A DNA stretch of 51,229 nucleotides, taken from Clostridiales bacterium (GTDB lineage: Bacteria; Bacillota; Clostridia; Peptostreptococcales; Anaerovoracaceae). Shown here piece after piece: positions 33,056-42,318 of the stretch (the first letter of the stretch is position 1; each line of letters begins with the position of its first letter). The DNA lies in assembly GCA_022773945.1 (NCBI GenBank), contig JALFNS010000021.1, forward strand, positions 1 through 51,229. The letters are read 5' to 3'. The notes beneath the pieces were generated by a model. The model had not been told where the DNA came from, searched no databases, and was given only the letters and a program-made list of their open reading frames with translations. A program made the position numbers and the translations under genes.

Positions 33056-33993
33056 CAACACTTTTGTTGTATCTTGGAATAACGGTAATCGGATATTTTC
33101 TGGGCAGCTTCTGCAGGAAAAAGAACAGACGGATTCCCCTCGTGGGAACGATGCAGACCCTGGCCATAATGATACTGGTGTTCGTAATGGGCGCCAGAAT
33201 AGGGGGAAACGAGGAAGTCGTTTCCCAGCTTGATACCATAGGCCTGCTGGCCCTGGCGACGGCACTGATAATACTGGCGACCACTGTGGCCGCCATGTTT
33301 CTGGGAAGAAAGCTTCTGGGCTTCAACAGATACGGTCTGAGAAAAGGGGAAGTGGCGGAAGAAGATGAACACGACGGCAAAGCCGGCGGAATGAACAGGA
33401 TGACATTTATCATCGTAGGTTGTGTTGCTCTGGGAATTGCGGCCGGATATTTTGTCATGCCGTCAGGCTTTATGGATATTTCGGGAAACCTGATGACACT
33501 GTTCCTGTGCATACTCCTGATATTCGTGGGAATAGACATAGGAACCGAGGGGACACTGGGCCCGAACTTCAAGGCGGCAGGCTGGAGAGTCATAGTATTC
33601 CCGTTCATAAATATGGCGGGAATGCTCATAGGCGCTTTCATATGCGGACTCATCCTGCCTCTGGGAATGCAGGACGCCTTCTGTGTAGGCGCAGGGTTCA
33701 GCTGGTACTCGCTGGCGCCGGCAATGCTGGCATCCTATTCGACCAAGGTGAGCGCCATATCCTTCATGCACAATGTAATACGTGAGATAGTATCCATTCT
33801 TCTCATCCCTGTGGTGGCCAGAAGAGTGGGTTATATAGAGTGTTTCTCCATGCCGGGAGCCGCGTCCATGGACGTGTGCCTGCCTGTGGTGGAGAAGGCG
33901 ACAAGAGGAGATATCGCCGTATACTCCTTCATAAACGGCGCGGTTCTGTCGGCGGCAGTACCGGTGTTTGTAAGCTTTTTCATGAATCTTTAA
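33052..33993 (+). CDS. LysO-type lysine exporter (DUF340 family)
   Basis: 313 residues, eight to ten spans. Two half-signatures are visible: LVGTMQTLAIMILVFVMGAR in the first and NLMTLFLCILLIFVGIDIG, GFSWYSLAPAMLASY, SFMHNVIREIVSILLIPV and PGAASMDVCLPVVE in the second. The second half matches LysO/YbjE. Family members export L-lysine and toxic analogues. Lysine is a product of the nearby deglycase, so export of excess lysine from fructoselysine is a plausible link. Confidence 0.8.
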   Translation: MTTLLLYLGITVIGYFLGSFCRKKNRRIPLVGTMQTLAIMILVFVMGARIGGNEEVVSQLDTIGLLALATALIILATTVAAMFLGRKLLGFNRYGLRKGEVAEEDEHDGKAGGMNRMTFIIVGCVALGIAAGYFVMPSGFMDISGNLMTLFLCILLIFVGIDIGTEGTLGPNFKAAGWRVIVFPFINMAGMLIGAFICGLILPLGMQDAFCVGAGFSWYSLAPAMLASYSTKVSAISFMHNVIREIVSILLIPVVARRVGYIECFSMPGAASMDVCLPVVEKATRGDIAVYSFINGAVLSAAVPVFVSFFMNL

Positions 33994-34007
33994 GGAGACA
34001 GTAACAT

Positions 34008-34853
34008 ATGACAGAGATGATGAATCGTTTCAGCGGAAGTGACAATTACGTGGTGACCGATGATCTCATGGATGCGGTCAACATCAGCATGGCTCTGAAG
34101 AAGCCGCTGCTGATCAAGGGCGAGCCGGGCACAGGCAAGACAATGCTGGCCGAAGCCATAGCCGAATCCTTGGGAATGGAGCTCATAGTGTGGAGCATCA
34201 AGTCCACTACCAAGGCTCAGGAGGGACTCTACGTTTACGATACGGTGCAAAGGCTGTACGACTCCCAGTTCGGGGAGGGAGATGTCAAGGACATCGGCGC
34301 GTACATCAAGCTGGGCAAGCTGGGAGAGGCATTCTCCTCAGACAGGCAGGTCGTGCTTCTCATTGACGAAATAGACAAGGCGGACCTGGAGTTTCCTAAC
34401 GACCTCCTCTGGGAGCTGGACAAGATGGAATTCTACATCAACGAGACCAAGGAGACTGTTAAAGCCAAGCACAGACCGATAGTAATAATCACATCCAATG
34501 CGGAGAAGGAGCTTCCCGACGCATTCCTGAGAAGATGCATATTCCACTACATCGAATTCCCGGACAGAGAGAAGATGGAGGAGATAATCAGCGTCCACTT
34601 CGGCGATATCGACAGGAAGCTGGCGGAGAACGCACTGGAAGCATTCTATAAGATAAGAGACATGAAGGAGCTGCAGAAAAAGCCGAGCACATCAGAGCTT
34701 CTCGACTGGATACAGGCCCTCATGATAAGCGGAGTTAAAGTGGACAACCTCTTCGAGGACATGCCTTTCCGGGGAGTGCTTCTCAAGAAGAATCAGGACC
34801 TGGATGTGTTCGAAGAGATCAAGACTAAGGGCTACAGCCTGAGGAACTGGTAA
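34008..34853 (+). CDS. MoxR-family AAA+ ATPase
   Basis: 281 residues. Walker A GEPGTGKTMLAEA, Walker B VVLLIDEIDKAD, sensor 1 IIITSNAEKELPDAFLRR with the arginine finger. MoxR proteins act as chaperones that insert cofactors or remodel partners, together with VWA proteins. The VWA partner follows after four bases. No molybdenum hydroxylase or other client is in the window. Confidence 0.9.
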   Translation: MTEMMNRFSGSDNYVVTDDLMDAVNISMALKKPLLIKGEPGTGKTMLAEAIAESLGMELIVWSIKSTTKAQEGLYVYDTVQRLYDSQFGEGDVKDIGAYIKLGKLGEAFSSDRQVVLLIDEIDKADLEFPNDLLWELDKMEFYINETKETVKAKHRPIVIITSNAEKELPDAFLRRCIFHYIEFPDREKMEEIISVHFGDIDRKLAENALEAFYKIRDMKELQKKPSTSELLDWIQALMISGVKVDNLFEDMPFRGVLLKKNQDLDVFEEIKTKGYSLRNW

Positions 34854-34857
34854 AGCT

Positions 34858-36051
34858 ATGTTTCTGGAATTTTTTTATCTGCTGCGCGCCCGGGGACTCG
34901 ACGTTTCCATTAACGAGTGGATGACACTGGAAGAGGCACTGGACAAAGGCCTGGCGAAAGCGTCCCTGACGGGGTTCTACAGACTTTGCAGGAGTATACT
35001 CATCAAGTCGGAATCGGATTACGACAAGTTCGACCGCGTGTTCTGCGAGTACTTCGAGGGGATTGAGACGCCTGAGGATCTGCCGGAGGAATTCTGGAAG
35101 TGGCTCTCGGAGAGTGACAGAGAGAGGGACCTGGATGACAGAGGCGACAAGGAACTCTTCGCCAGAGAGCTGGAAGAGCTTCTGCAGATGTTCGAGGAGA
35201 GAATCAAGGAGCAGAAGGAGAAGCACGACGGCGGAAGCTACTGGATAGGAACAGGCGGAACCTCGCCTATGGGCAGAGGGGGATACAACCCTTCAGGCAT
35301 AAGAGTGGGCGGCAGGAGCCGTCACAAGAGCGCCCTTCAGGTGGCCGGCGAGAGAAACTTCAAGGACTTCAGAGAGGACACAATTCTGGACATAAGGCAG
35401 TTCCAGATGGCCTTCAGGAAGCTGAGACAGTACTCATCCCGAGTTGACGGCGCGGAGAGAGAACTGGATATAGACAAGACAATAGACGAAACCTGCGACA
35501 ACGGAGGCATGCTCAAGCTGGCCTACGAGAAGCCGAGGAAGAACACCGTGAAGGTGCTTCTGCTCATCGATTCCGACGGGTCGATGCTACCTTACAGCAG
35601 GCTTTGCAACAGGCTGTTCCAGGCGGTGCGGAAGTCGAACCACTTCAAGGATCTGAAGGTTTACTACTTCCACAATGCCATCTACGACAACCTTTATACC
35701 ACACCTCACTGCAAGCTGAGAGATTCGGTGGAGACAAACTGGGTGTTCAACAAGCTGGACAGCGACTACAAGGTTATATTCGTGGGCGATGCGGCCATGG
35801 CACCGAGCGAGCTCTACAGGCCGGGCGGCAACTCCATCATCGGTCTCTTCAACAGGGAGACGGGCATGGAATGGTTCGAGAAGTTCAAGAAGCGCTTCAA
35901 GAAGCAGATCTGGCTGAATCCTATAGAGAAGAAGAGCTGGGAGTACACCTACGGAGCCCGCACGATTCACGATATAGGTCAGGTGTTCCCTATGTTCGAG
36001 CTGACCCTGGACGGCCTGGAGGCGGGAATCAGGAAGCTTCTGGTGAAGTGA
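34858..36051 (+). CDS. CoxE-like von Willebrand factor A domain protein
   Basis: 397 residues. N-terminal helical region (1-120), a Gly-rich linker (GGTSPMGRGGYNPSG), then a VWA domain (about 215-395). The MIDAS signature is LLIDSDGSM: the family pattern DxSxS is here D-S-D-G-S, so one metal-coordinating Ser is Asp. Works with the upstream MoxR ATPase as a metal-dependent adaptor. Cytoplasmic, no signal peptide. Confidence 0.85.
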   Translation: MFLEFFYLLRARGLDVSINEWMTLEEALDKGLAKASLTGFYRLCRSILIKSESDYDKFDRVFCEYFEGIETPEDLPEEFWKWLSESDRERDLDDRGDKELFARELEELLQMFEERIKEQKEKHDGGSYWIGTGGTSPMGRGGYNPSGIRVGGRSRHKSALQVAGERNFKDFREDTILDIRQFQMAFRKLRQYSSRVDGAERELDIDKTIDETCDNGGMLKLAYEKPRKNTVKVLLLIDSDGSMLPYSRLCNRLFQAVRKSNHFKDLKVYYFHNAIYDNLYTTPHCKLRDSVETNWVFNKLDSDYKVIFVGDAAMAPSELYRPGGNSIIGLFNRETGMEWFEKFKKRFKKQIWLNPIEKKSWEYTYGARTIHDIGQVFPMFELTLDGLEAGIRKLLVK

Positions 36052-36060
36052 GGCGGAGGC

Positions 36061-36089
36061 TTGACTTTTGGCCCGCCTGCGTATATCAT
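36061..36089 (+). promoter_or_regulatory. promoter of the ileS operon
   Basis: -35 TTGACT (36061-36066), 17-base spacer, -10 TATCAT (36084-36089). Transcription would begin near 36096, giving a leader of about 260 bases that contains the T-box. Confidence 0.75.
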
Positions 36090-36120
36090 GGATACGTATG
36101 TTTTAAAAGTTAATATCGGC

Positions 36121-36313
36121 TGTGAAGGAGACAGTAGCCCCGCGTAATAACCTTACAGAGAGACTTTCGGATGCTGAGAGAAAGTCGGTGAGGCGGAATG
36201 TGAAAATCACTCCCGAGCCGGACATCTTAAGGAGAGACGGGATGATAGTCCCGTAACTAGGGTGGTACCGCGGTTAATAATCGTCCCTAACAGAATTGTT
36301 GGGGACGTTTTTC
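36121..36313 (+). promoter_or_regulatory. T-box leader, isoleucine type
   Basis: Stem I region 36121-36235; the specifier loop GTGAAAATCACTC places ATC (Ile) at 36206-36208. The conserved T-box AGGGTGGTACCGCG is at 36259-36272. The terminator hairpin (CGTCCC / GGGACG) with TTTTT is at 36282-36312. Uncharged tRNA-Ile binds specifier and T-box and favours the antiterminator, switching on ileS. All expected elements are present in the right order. Confidence 0.95.
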
Positions 36314-36354
36314 ATAGAAATATGCAGCGCCCCCGAAAGAAAAGGAGCAGAGAA

Positions 36355-39300
36355 ATGATAAAAAATCTATCGGACAGACCAATAGCCGAAGTCCAGACTG
36401 AACAGGCGGCTAAATGGAAAGATGAGGACCTTCTGGGCAAGTGCGTCAGCACGAGAGAAGGCCAGCCGTCCTTCGTGTTCTACGAGGGACCGCCGACGGC
36501 AAACGGCAAGCCGGGAATCCATCACGTTATGGCCAGAACCCTGAAGGATTCGGTGAACCGCTACAAGACCATGAAGGGCTTCAAGGTAAACAGGAAGGCA
36601 GGCTGGGACACTCACGGACTGCCTGTTGAGATTGAGGTCGAGAAGCAGCTGGGCATAGACGGCAAGCAGCAGATCGAGGAATACGGAATCGGCAAGTTCA
36701 ACGAGAAGTGCAAGGAATCCGTATTCACATACAAAGGCCTCTGGGAGCAGATGAGCGAGAGAATGGGCTACATGTGCGACATGGACGACCCGTACATCAC
36801 TCTCGACAACAACTATATCGAAACATGCTGGTGGATCATCAAGGAGTTCTTCGATGCGGGCCTCATCTACGAGGGCCACAAGATTCTCCCTTACTGTCCG
36901 AGATGCGAGACGGGACTGGCATCCCACGAGGTTGCTCAGGGCTACAAGGATGTGAAGGTAAACACGATTACAGCCAAGTTCAAGCGCAAAGGCACTGAGA
37001 ACGAATACTTCCTGGCATGGACCACGACTGCGTGGACTTTGCTGTCAAACACAGCTCTCACAGTAGGTCCTGACGTTGACTATGTGAAGGTTGAGATGAC
37101 GGAAACCGAGGAAAAGGGCAACATCTTCTATGTAGCCAAGGTTCTGGCCGACAAGGTGCTGGGCGAAGGCAACTACAAGGTTCTCGAGGAGATGAAGGGA
37201 AGCGACCTGGAGTACATTGAGTACGAGCAGCTCATGCCGTGGGTTGTGCCTGAAGAGGGCGACAAGGCTTTCTTCGTTACATGCATGGACTACGTAACCG
37301 TTGAAGACGGTACGGGAATCGTACACTCGGCTCCGGCCTTCGGTGAAGACGACTACCAGTGCGGACGCAAGTACGGACTGCCTGTATTCCAGCCTGTTGA
37401 TGAGCAGGGCAAGTTCACTCTGGGACCGTGGAAGGGTCACTTCATCATGGAGGATGGCATCGACGTCGAGATAATCAAGTGGCTCGCCGATGAGAACAAG
37501 ATTTTCGCAAAGCAGAAGATAGAACACAACTACCCGCACTGCTGGAGATGCGGAACCCCGCTTGTTTACTACGCTAAGCCTAGCTGGTATATCAAGATGA
37601 GCGCCCTGAAGGATCAACTTGTAGCCAACAACAACACGGTAAACTGGTTCCCTGAATTCGTTGGCGAGAAGCGCTTCGGCAACTGGCTCGAAGAGGTCAA
37701 GGACTGGGCTATATCCAGAAACAGATACTGGGGAACTCCTATTCCTGTATGGAGATGCGAATGCGGCCATCTGGAGTGCGTGGGCAGCAGAGCTCAGCTT
37801 GCGGAGATGGCAAACGAGGATATTGACGAGTCAATAGAGCTCCACAGACCGTATGTGGACGATGTGACCTTCACATGTCCTGAGTGCGGCGGCGTTATGC
37901 ACAGAATCCCTGAGGTTATGGACTGCTGGTTCGACTCGGGAGCAATGCCTTTCGCACAGTGGCACTACCCGTTTGAAAACAAGGAGAGATTCGACGACGA
38001 ACTCTTCCCTGCAGACTTCATATGCGAGGGTATCGACCAGACGAGAGGATGGTTCTACTCCCTCATGGCCATATCAACATTCATCAAGGGCAAGGCGCCG
38101 TACAGAAACGTTCTGGTTAACGACCTCATCCTTGACAAGGAAGGCAAGAAGATGTCCAAGCACGTGGGCAACACGGTAAATCCTTTCGAGATGCTTGACA
38201 AGTACGGAGCAGACGCCACGAGATGGTACCTGCTGCACACTTCACCTGCATGGGCACCTACCAAGTTTGACGAGGACGGCCTGATTGAAGTGGTGAGCAA
38301 GTTCTTCGGAACTCTGAAGAATGTATATAATTTCTTCGTGCTCTATTCGAACCAGGACGGTATCGAGCCTGCAGCACTGGAGGTTCCTTATGATGAGAGA
38401 CCGGAGCTCGACAGATGGATCATCTCCAAGTTCAACAGAACAGTGAGAGACGCCACGGAGTCAATGGACAAATACGACCACATGAGAACAACGAGAATCA
38501 TTCAGGATTTCGTCAACGAGGACCTGAGCAACTGGTACATCAGAAGAGCCAGAAGAAGATTCTGGGCTCCTGAAATGACTGATGACAAGAAGTCGGTATA
38601 CGCCACGACTTATGAAGTGCTCGTTGGAACGGCCAAGCTGATAGCACCGTTCGCACCGTTCATCTCAGACGAGATGTATGTGAATCTCACAGGAGAGGAA
38701 TCAGTTCATCTGGCTGACTTCCCTGTGGCTGACGAGTCACTCATTCTCGAGGATACAGAAAAGAGAATGGATCTTGTAAGAACTCTGGTGGCACTGGGAA
38801 GAGGAACCCGTGAGAAGGAGAAAATCAAGGTAAGACAGCCTCTGGCTGAGGTTATCGTCGACGGAAGATATGAATCGGTAATCGGCGATCTGACGGATCT
38901 CATCAAGGAGGAGCTGAATATCAGAGAAGTGGTGTTCGAGAAGGATCTGGACAAGTACATGAACTACTCCCTGAAGCCTAACTTCAAGGTTGCGGGACCG
39001 GTTCTCGGCAAAAACATCAAGGCCTTCGGCGGTGCTATGGCCAAGGCGGATCCTAAGGCTACAGTCGAGGAGCTGGAGAGCAGAGGCAGCATAACTCTGG
39101 AGCTCAACGGTGAGCAGGTCGAGATTACAAGCGATATGGTTGACGTTAGGATCGACGCCAAGGAAGGCTTTGCCGTAGCCATGGAGAACAACGTGTTCAC
39201 AATACTGGATACGGCAATCACTCCTGAGCTTGAGCGCGAGGGACTGGCAAGAGAGCTCATCTCCAAGGTTCAGCAGATGAGAAAGCAGCTGGATCTGGAG

Positions 39301-39477
39301 ATGATGGACAACATCACAATCTTCATGGAGGCCGACGAGGCTGTGGCTGAAGCGGTTAAGGAGCATGAGGACTACATCATGGCCGAGACTCTCGCAAAAT
39401 CCATAGAGACCGGAGCCGTTGCCGACAAGGTTAACCTTAACGGACACAGCACCGGACTGAGAATAGAGAAGAAGTAA
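36355..39477 (+). CDS. ileS: isoleucyl-tRNA synthetase, IleRS2-like, GIHH signature
   Basis: 1040 residues. The class I HIGH signature is replaced by GIHH (residues 54-57, in PPTANGKPGIHHVM); the KMSKS loop is KKMSKH around residues 599-603. CP1 editing domain about 200-400, anticodon-binding domain after about 680, long C-terminal extension. Known: IleRS2-type enzymes resist mupirocin, and naturally occurring GXHH versions are hyper-resistant. Start 36355 (AAAGGAGCAG before it) excludes an upstream frame that would translate the terminator. Confidence 0.95.
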   Translation: MIKNLSDRPIAEVQTEQAAKWKDEDLLGKCVSTREGQPSFVFYEGPPTANGKPGIHHVMARTLKDSVNRYKTMKGFKVNRKAGWDTHGLPVEIEVEKQLGIDGKQQIEEYGIGKFNEKCKESVFTYKGLWEQMSERMGYMCDMDDPYITLDNNYIETCWWIIKEFFDAGLIYEGHKILPYCPRCETGLASHEVAQGYKDVKVNTITAKFKRKGTENEYFLAWTTTAWTLLSNTALTVGPDVDYVKVEMTETEEKGNIFYVAKVLADKVLGEGNYKVLEEMKGSDLEYIEYEQLMPWVVPEEGDKAFFVTCMDYVTVEDGTGIVHSAPAFGEDDYQCGRKYGLPVFQPVDEQGKFTLGPWKGHFIMEDGIDVEIIKWLADENKIFAKQKIEHNYPHCWRCGTPLVYYAKPSWYIKMSALKDQLVANNNTVNWFPEFVGEKRFGNWLEEVKDWAISRNRYWGTPIPVWRCECGHLECVGSRAQLAEMANEDIDESIELHRPYVDDVTFTCPECGGVMHRIPEVMDCWFDSGAMPFAQWHYPFENKERFDDELFPADFICEGIDQTRGWFYSLMAISTFIKGKAPYRNVLVNDLILDKEGKKMSKHVGNTVNPFEMLDKYGADATRWYLLHTSPAWAPTKFDEDGLIEVVSKFFGTLKNVYNFFVLYSNQDGIEPAALEVPYDERPELDRWIISKFNRTVRDATESMDKYDHMRTTRIIQDFVNEDLSNWYIRRARRRFWAPEMTDDKKSVYATTYEVLVGTAKLIAPFAPFISDEMYVNLTGEESVHLADFPVADESLILEDTEKRMDLVRTLVALGRGTREKEKIKVRQPLAEVIVDGRYESVIGDLTDLIKEELNIREVVFEKDLDKYMNYSLKPNFKVAGPVLGKNIKAFGGAMAKADPKATVEELESRGSITLELNGEQVEITSDMVDVRIDAKEGFAVAMENNVFTILDTAITPELEREGLARELISKVQQMRKQLDLEMMDNITIFMEADEAVAEAVKEHEDYIMAETLAKSIETGAVADKVNLNGHSTGLRIEKK

Positions 39478-39821
39478 TGAGCACGTCAATTGAGAATTTA
39501 AGGCGGGTGGCCGAAATACCGGCAGGCGATCACATAGCATTGTTCGATCTCTACGTGACTACCGGCAGAAATGTGGAATATCTGGCAATAAGGTTCGGCA
39601 TAGACCCTCTGGATATAATACATATCCTCGAGGGCTACGGAGAGGACATGTCCACCGAGGACGGAAAGGGCAGGCTCAAGGGTCTGCACAGAAGCCTGGT
39701 GGAGGAGTATGTGAATCATTTCTATCCGGGGATAGCCTCTGAGAATCCTGAGAACGACTGGATTAACATAGAGGCTTACCTGGATGTGAAGCACCCCCAC
39801 TGGAGACAGACAACAGAATGA
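39477..39821 (+). CDS. small conserved-looking protein between ileS and rlmN, unknown function
   Basis: 114 residues, soluble, acidic. Starts in the last base of the ileS stop (TAATG) and ends in a four-base overlap with rlmN, so it is translated as part of this operon. Residues about 30-52 (GRNVEYLAIRFGIDPLDIIH) resemble a helix-turn-helix, but too weakly for a call. Confidence 0.65.
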   Translation: MSTSIENLRRVAEIPAGDHIALFDLYVTTGRNVEYLAIRFGIDPLDIIHILEGYGEDMSTEDGKGRLKGLHRSLVEEYVNHFYPGIASENPENDWINIEAYLDVKHPHWRQTTE

Positions 39822-40855
39822 AGATAAATCTTCAGGAAATGACAATTGAAGAACTTAAGGCTTTTGCCGCGGAGAAGGGCGAGAAACCTTTCCGCGGCAA
39901 GCAGCTGTTTAAATGGATTCACGGAGGCGCGGCGGATTTCGATGAGATGACGGATCTGCCGGCAGGCTTCAGGAAGCTTCTGAAGGAAGAGACGACGATT
40001 CGAAGCGCCGAAATAATCCGGTCCCAGAAGGACAGCAGGGACGGAACCGAGAAGTTTCTCTACAGGCTCGGGGACGGTGAGACGGTGGAAGGCGTATTCA
40101 TGAAATACAGATACGGCAACAGCCTCTGCCTCTCATCCCAGGTGGGATGCAGGATGGGATGCACCTTCTGCGCCTCAACCATTGACGGTCTGGTGAGGAA
40201 TCTGACGGCGGCGGAGATGCTGGCTCAGGTTTACGAGGCCGAGAGGAAAACCGGTGAGAAGATAGGACATATAGTTGTCATGGGCATGGGGGAGCCCTTC
40301 GACAATTATGAGAATCTGAACAGGTTTCTCAGGCTCCTTCACAGCCCGGAGGGGCGTAAAATGAGCTACAGAAACATGACGGTCTCCACTTCGGGGATTT
40401 TGCCGGGAATCAGGCGTTTCGGCGAGGATTTTCCCGCTGCCGGTCTGGCCGTGTCGCTGCATCGCCTCACGGATGAGGGAAGAAGCGAGATTATGCCTGT
40501 GAACAGGAGCTATCCGCTGGATGAGCTGCTGGACGCATGCAGGGAGTACACGGAGAAGACCGGAAGGAGAATCACCTTCGAATACGCGCTTATTCGCGGC
40601 GTCAACGACAGAGATGAGGATGTGGAGCTTATGAAGAGGAGGCTTCGCGGGATGCTCTGCCATGTGAATCTGATTCCTCTCAATAACGTGGAGGAGAACT
40701 CCTTCACGGGAAGCAGCCGTGCCAGAGCCGGCGAAATAGGGGAGAAGCTGATACGGAGCGGTATACCGGCAACCGTGAGAAGAGAGCTGGGAAGTGAGAT
40801 TGACGGGGCCTGCGGACAGCTGAGAAGGCGGACCGCGGCGGAAAATATGGAATAA
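39818..40855 (+). CDS. rlmN: 23S rRNA/tRNA adenine C2-methyltransferase RlmN
   Basis: 345 residues. Radical SAM Cys triad C111-x3-C115-x2-C118 (GCRMGCTFCAS); GMGEPFDNYENL; the C-terminal methyl-carrier/thiol Cys332 in DGACGQLRRR; substrate Arg/Lys-rich tail. Methylates C2 of A2503 in 23S rRNA and A37 in some tRNAs. It is RlmN rather than Cfr by context and the longer N-terminal helical domain, judged by eye. Confidence 0.9.
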   Translation: MKINLQEMTIEELKAFAAEKGEKPFRGKQLFKWIHGGAADFDEMTDLPAGFRKLLKEETTIRSAEIIRSQKDSRDGTEKFLYRLGDGETVEGVFMKYRYGNSLCLSSQVGCRMGCTFCASTIDGLVRNLTAAEMLAQVYEAERKTGEKIGHIVVMGMGEPFDNYENLNRFLRLLHSPEGRKMSYRNMTVSTSGILPGIRRFGEDFPAAGLAVSLHRLTDEGRSEIMPVNRSYPLDELLDACREYTEKTGRRITFEYALIRGVNDRDEDVELMKRRLRGMLCHVNLIPLNNVEENSFTGSSRARAGEIGEKLIRSGIPATVRRELGSEIDGACGQLRRRTAAENME

Positions 40856-40871
40856 TATATGGGGTTTGATG

Positions 40872-40900
40872 TTGCCCGAAAAACCCATTTAGTTTATAAT
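40872..40900 (+). promoter_or_regulatory. promoter of the P-loop gene
   Basis: -35 TTGCCC (40872-40877), 17-base spacer, TATAAT (40895-40900). AGGAGGGCGG ribosome site follows and the ATG is at 40929. Confidence 0.75.
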
Positions 40901-40928
40901 AATTAAAAAGCAATAGGAGGGCGGTAAT

Positions 40929-41354
40929 ATGGTCAAATTATTAATAGGTCACAAAGGCAGCGGCAAAACGAATCAGATGATTCAGCTGGCTAACGACTGC
41001 GTTTCAAACAGCGACGGAAGCGTCATTTTTATAAATAAGAATCACCGATTGATGTACGAGCTTTCATACAGAATCCGAGTGATATGCATGGAAGAATACG
41101 AACACATCACTAATATAGATGAGTATATAGGTTTTATCTACGGAATAATCAGTTCGGATCATGACATCGATACGATTTTTATCGACAGCATTCTCAAGCA
41201 TGCTGATGTATCTCTGGGAGATCTTCCGGAGTTCATCGACAGGCTGAAGGCTATCAGCAAGCTCTACGATGTTAATTTCACGGTAAGCGTCAGCGCCGAG
41301 AGAGAGGAAATGATAGGGGTTGATTTCGAAGGATGCGAAATCCTTAACCAGTAG
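40929..41354 (+). CDS. small P-loop ATP-binding protein, unknown function
   Basis: 141 residues. Walker A IGHKGSGKTNQMI at 6-18; a Walker B-like hhhhD strand DTIFIDSILKHAD near 80. No membrane segments or other domains. The size and single-domain layout resemble small 'twitching motility PilT-like' or thymidine-kinase-like ATPases of Clostridia, but I cannot assign a role. Monocistronic by promoter and following hairpin. Confidence 0.65.
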   Translation: MVKLLIGHKGSGKTNQMIQLANDCVSNSDGSVIFINKNHRLMYELSYRIRVICMEEYEHITNIDEYIGFIYGIISSDHDIDTIFIDSILKHADVSLGDLPEFIDRLKAISKLYDVNFTVSVSAEREEMIGVDFEGCEILNQ

Positions 41355-41369
41355 TTTAGCAGATGACGA

Positions 41370-41396
41370 GGGCGGTGAGATTCACCGCCCTGTATT
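41370..41396 (+). terminator. hairpin after the P-loop gene, probable weak terminator
   Basis: Eight-bp perfect stem GGGCGGTG / CACCGCCC with AGATT loop, 15 bases after the stop. Followed by TGTATT, a poor T-run, so readthrough into the EamA gene is likely. Confidence 0.6.
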
Positions 41397-41409
41397 ATTG
41401 CAGAATTTT

Positions 41410-42318
41410 ATGAAAAAGGCATATATTTTCGTTTTAATCACGGCACTTCTCTTCGGGAGCATGGAGGTTTCCTGCAAAATCGGCGGAGGCAACCTTGACT
41501 CCATGCAGCTTACCCTGATCAGATTTGTCATAGGAGGAATTGTTCTGCTGCCTTTCGCGGTTGCGGAAATAAAAAAGAATAAAATAAAAATCGGAGGGAA
41601 AGACCTGGCTGAGCTTGTGCTTACAGGAACTCTGGGCATTCCCATAAGCATGGTGCTCTTCCAGATGGGCGTGGAGATAACAAACGCCTCCACAGCTTCG
41701 GTGCTCTTCTGTGTGAACCCGGTGTTCACCATGGTTTTCGCCCATTTCATTCTGGGAGAGAAGATGAACAGCAGGAAGATTCTTATCATGGCGCTGGCTG
41801 TAATCGGAATCGTGTTCATGTTCCGTCCCTGGGACATACAGGGCGGCAACAGCGTGAAGGGCATGGTTCTCATGGTGGTGGCAGCGTTCTTCTTCTCGAT
41901 GTACACGGTTTCGGGCAAGGCGGTAATAAAGAGAATAGGACTCTTCGCCCAGGCAAGCTTCAGCTTTTTCATAGGCTCGGCGGAGCTTCTGATAATAATG
42001 CTGATAATGGGAAGACCGGTACTTCATGGAGTATTCGAAAGCGTTCCCATCATTCTCTATACGGGTCTGGTGGTTACGGGACTGGGATATTTCTGCTACT
42101 TCAAGGCGATACAGCTTGCCGATGCGACGACGGGATCCTATGCATTCTTTCTGAAGCCGGCAATAGCACCGGTATTCGCCGTGCTCATACTCGGAGAAAA
42201 CATACTATGGAACACCTTCGCGGGGATTGCCTGCGTGCTGGGTGCATCCCTGCTTAACATAGTCAACAACAGGATTGAAGCAAAGGCAATAGATGAAATT
42301 AAACCTGCAGATAATTGA
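41410..42318 (+). CDS. EamA/DMT-family transporter
   Basis: 302 residues, ten membrane spans in two EamA repeats (about 5-135 and 155-290). Typical motifs: LFGSMEVSCKIG in helix 1 and PAIAPVFAVLILGENILWNT near the end. Usually exports amino acids or other metabolites. No ribosome site precedes the ATG; the only purines are in the terminator stem. Translation may depend on readthrough from the P-loop gene or a very short leader. Confidence 0.8.
   Translation: MKKAYIFVLITALLFGSMEVSCKIGGGNLDSMQLTLIRFVIGGIVLLPFAVAEIKKNKIKIGGKDLAELVLTGTLGIPISMVLFQMGVEITNASTASVLFCVNPVFTMVFAHFILGEKMNSRKILIMALAVIGIVFMFRPWDIQGGNSVKGMVLMVVAAFFFSMYTVSGKAVIKRIGLFAQASFSFFIGSAELLIIMLIMGRPVLHGVFESVPIILYTGLVVTGLGYFCYFKAIQLADATTGSYAFFLKPAIAPVFAVLILGENILWNTFAGIACVLGASLLNIVNNRIEAKAIDEIKPADN

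Noticed and set aside
39818-40855. RlmN gene as Cfr-type antibiotic-resistance methyltransferase
   Set aside because: Operon position with ileS and overall sequence pattern fit housekeeping RlmN; nothing specific to Cfr was seen.
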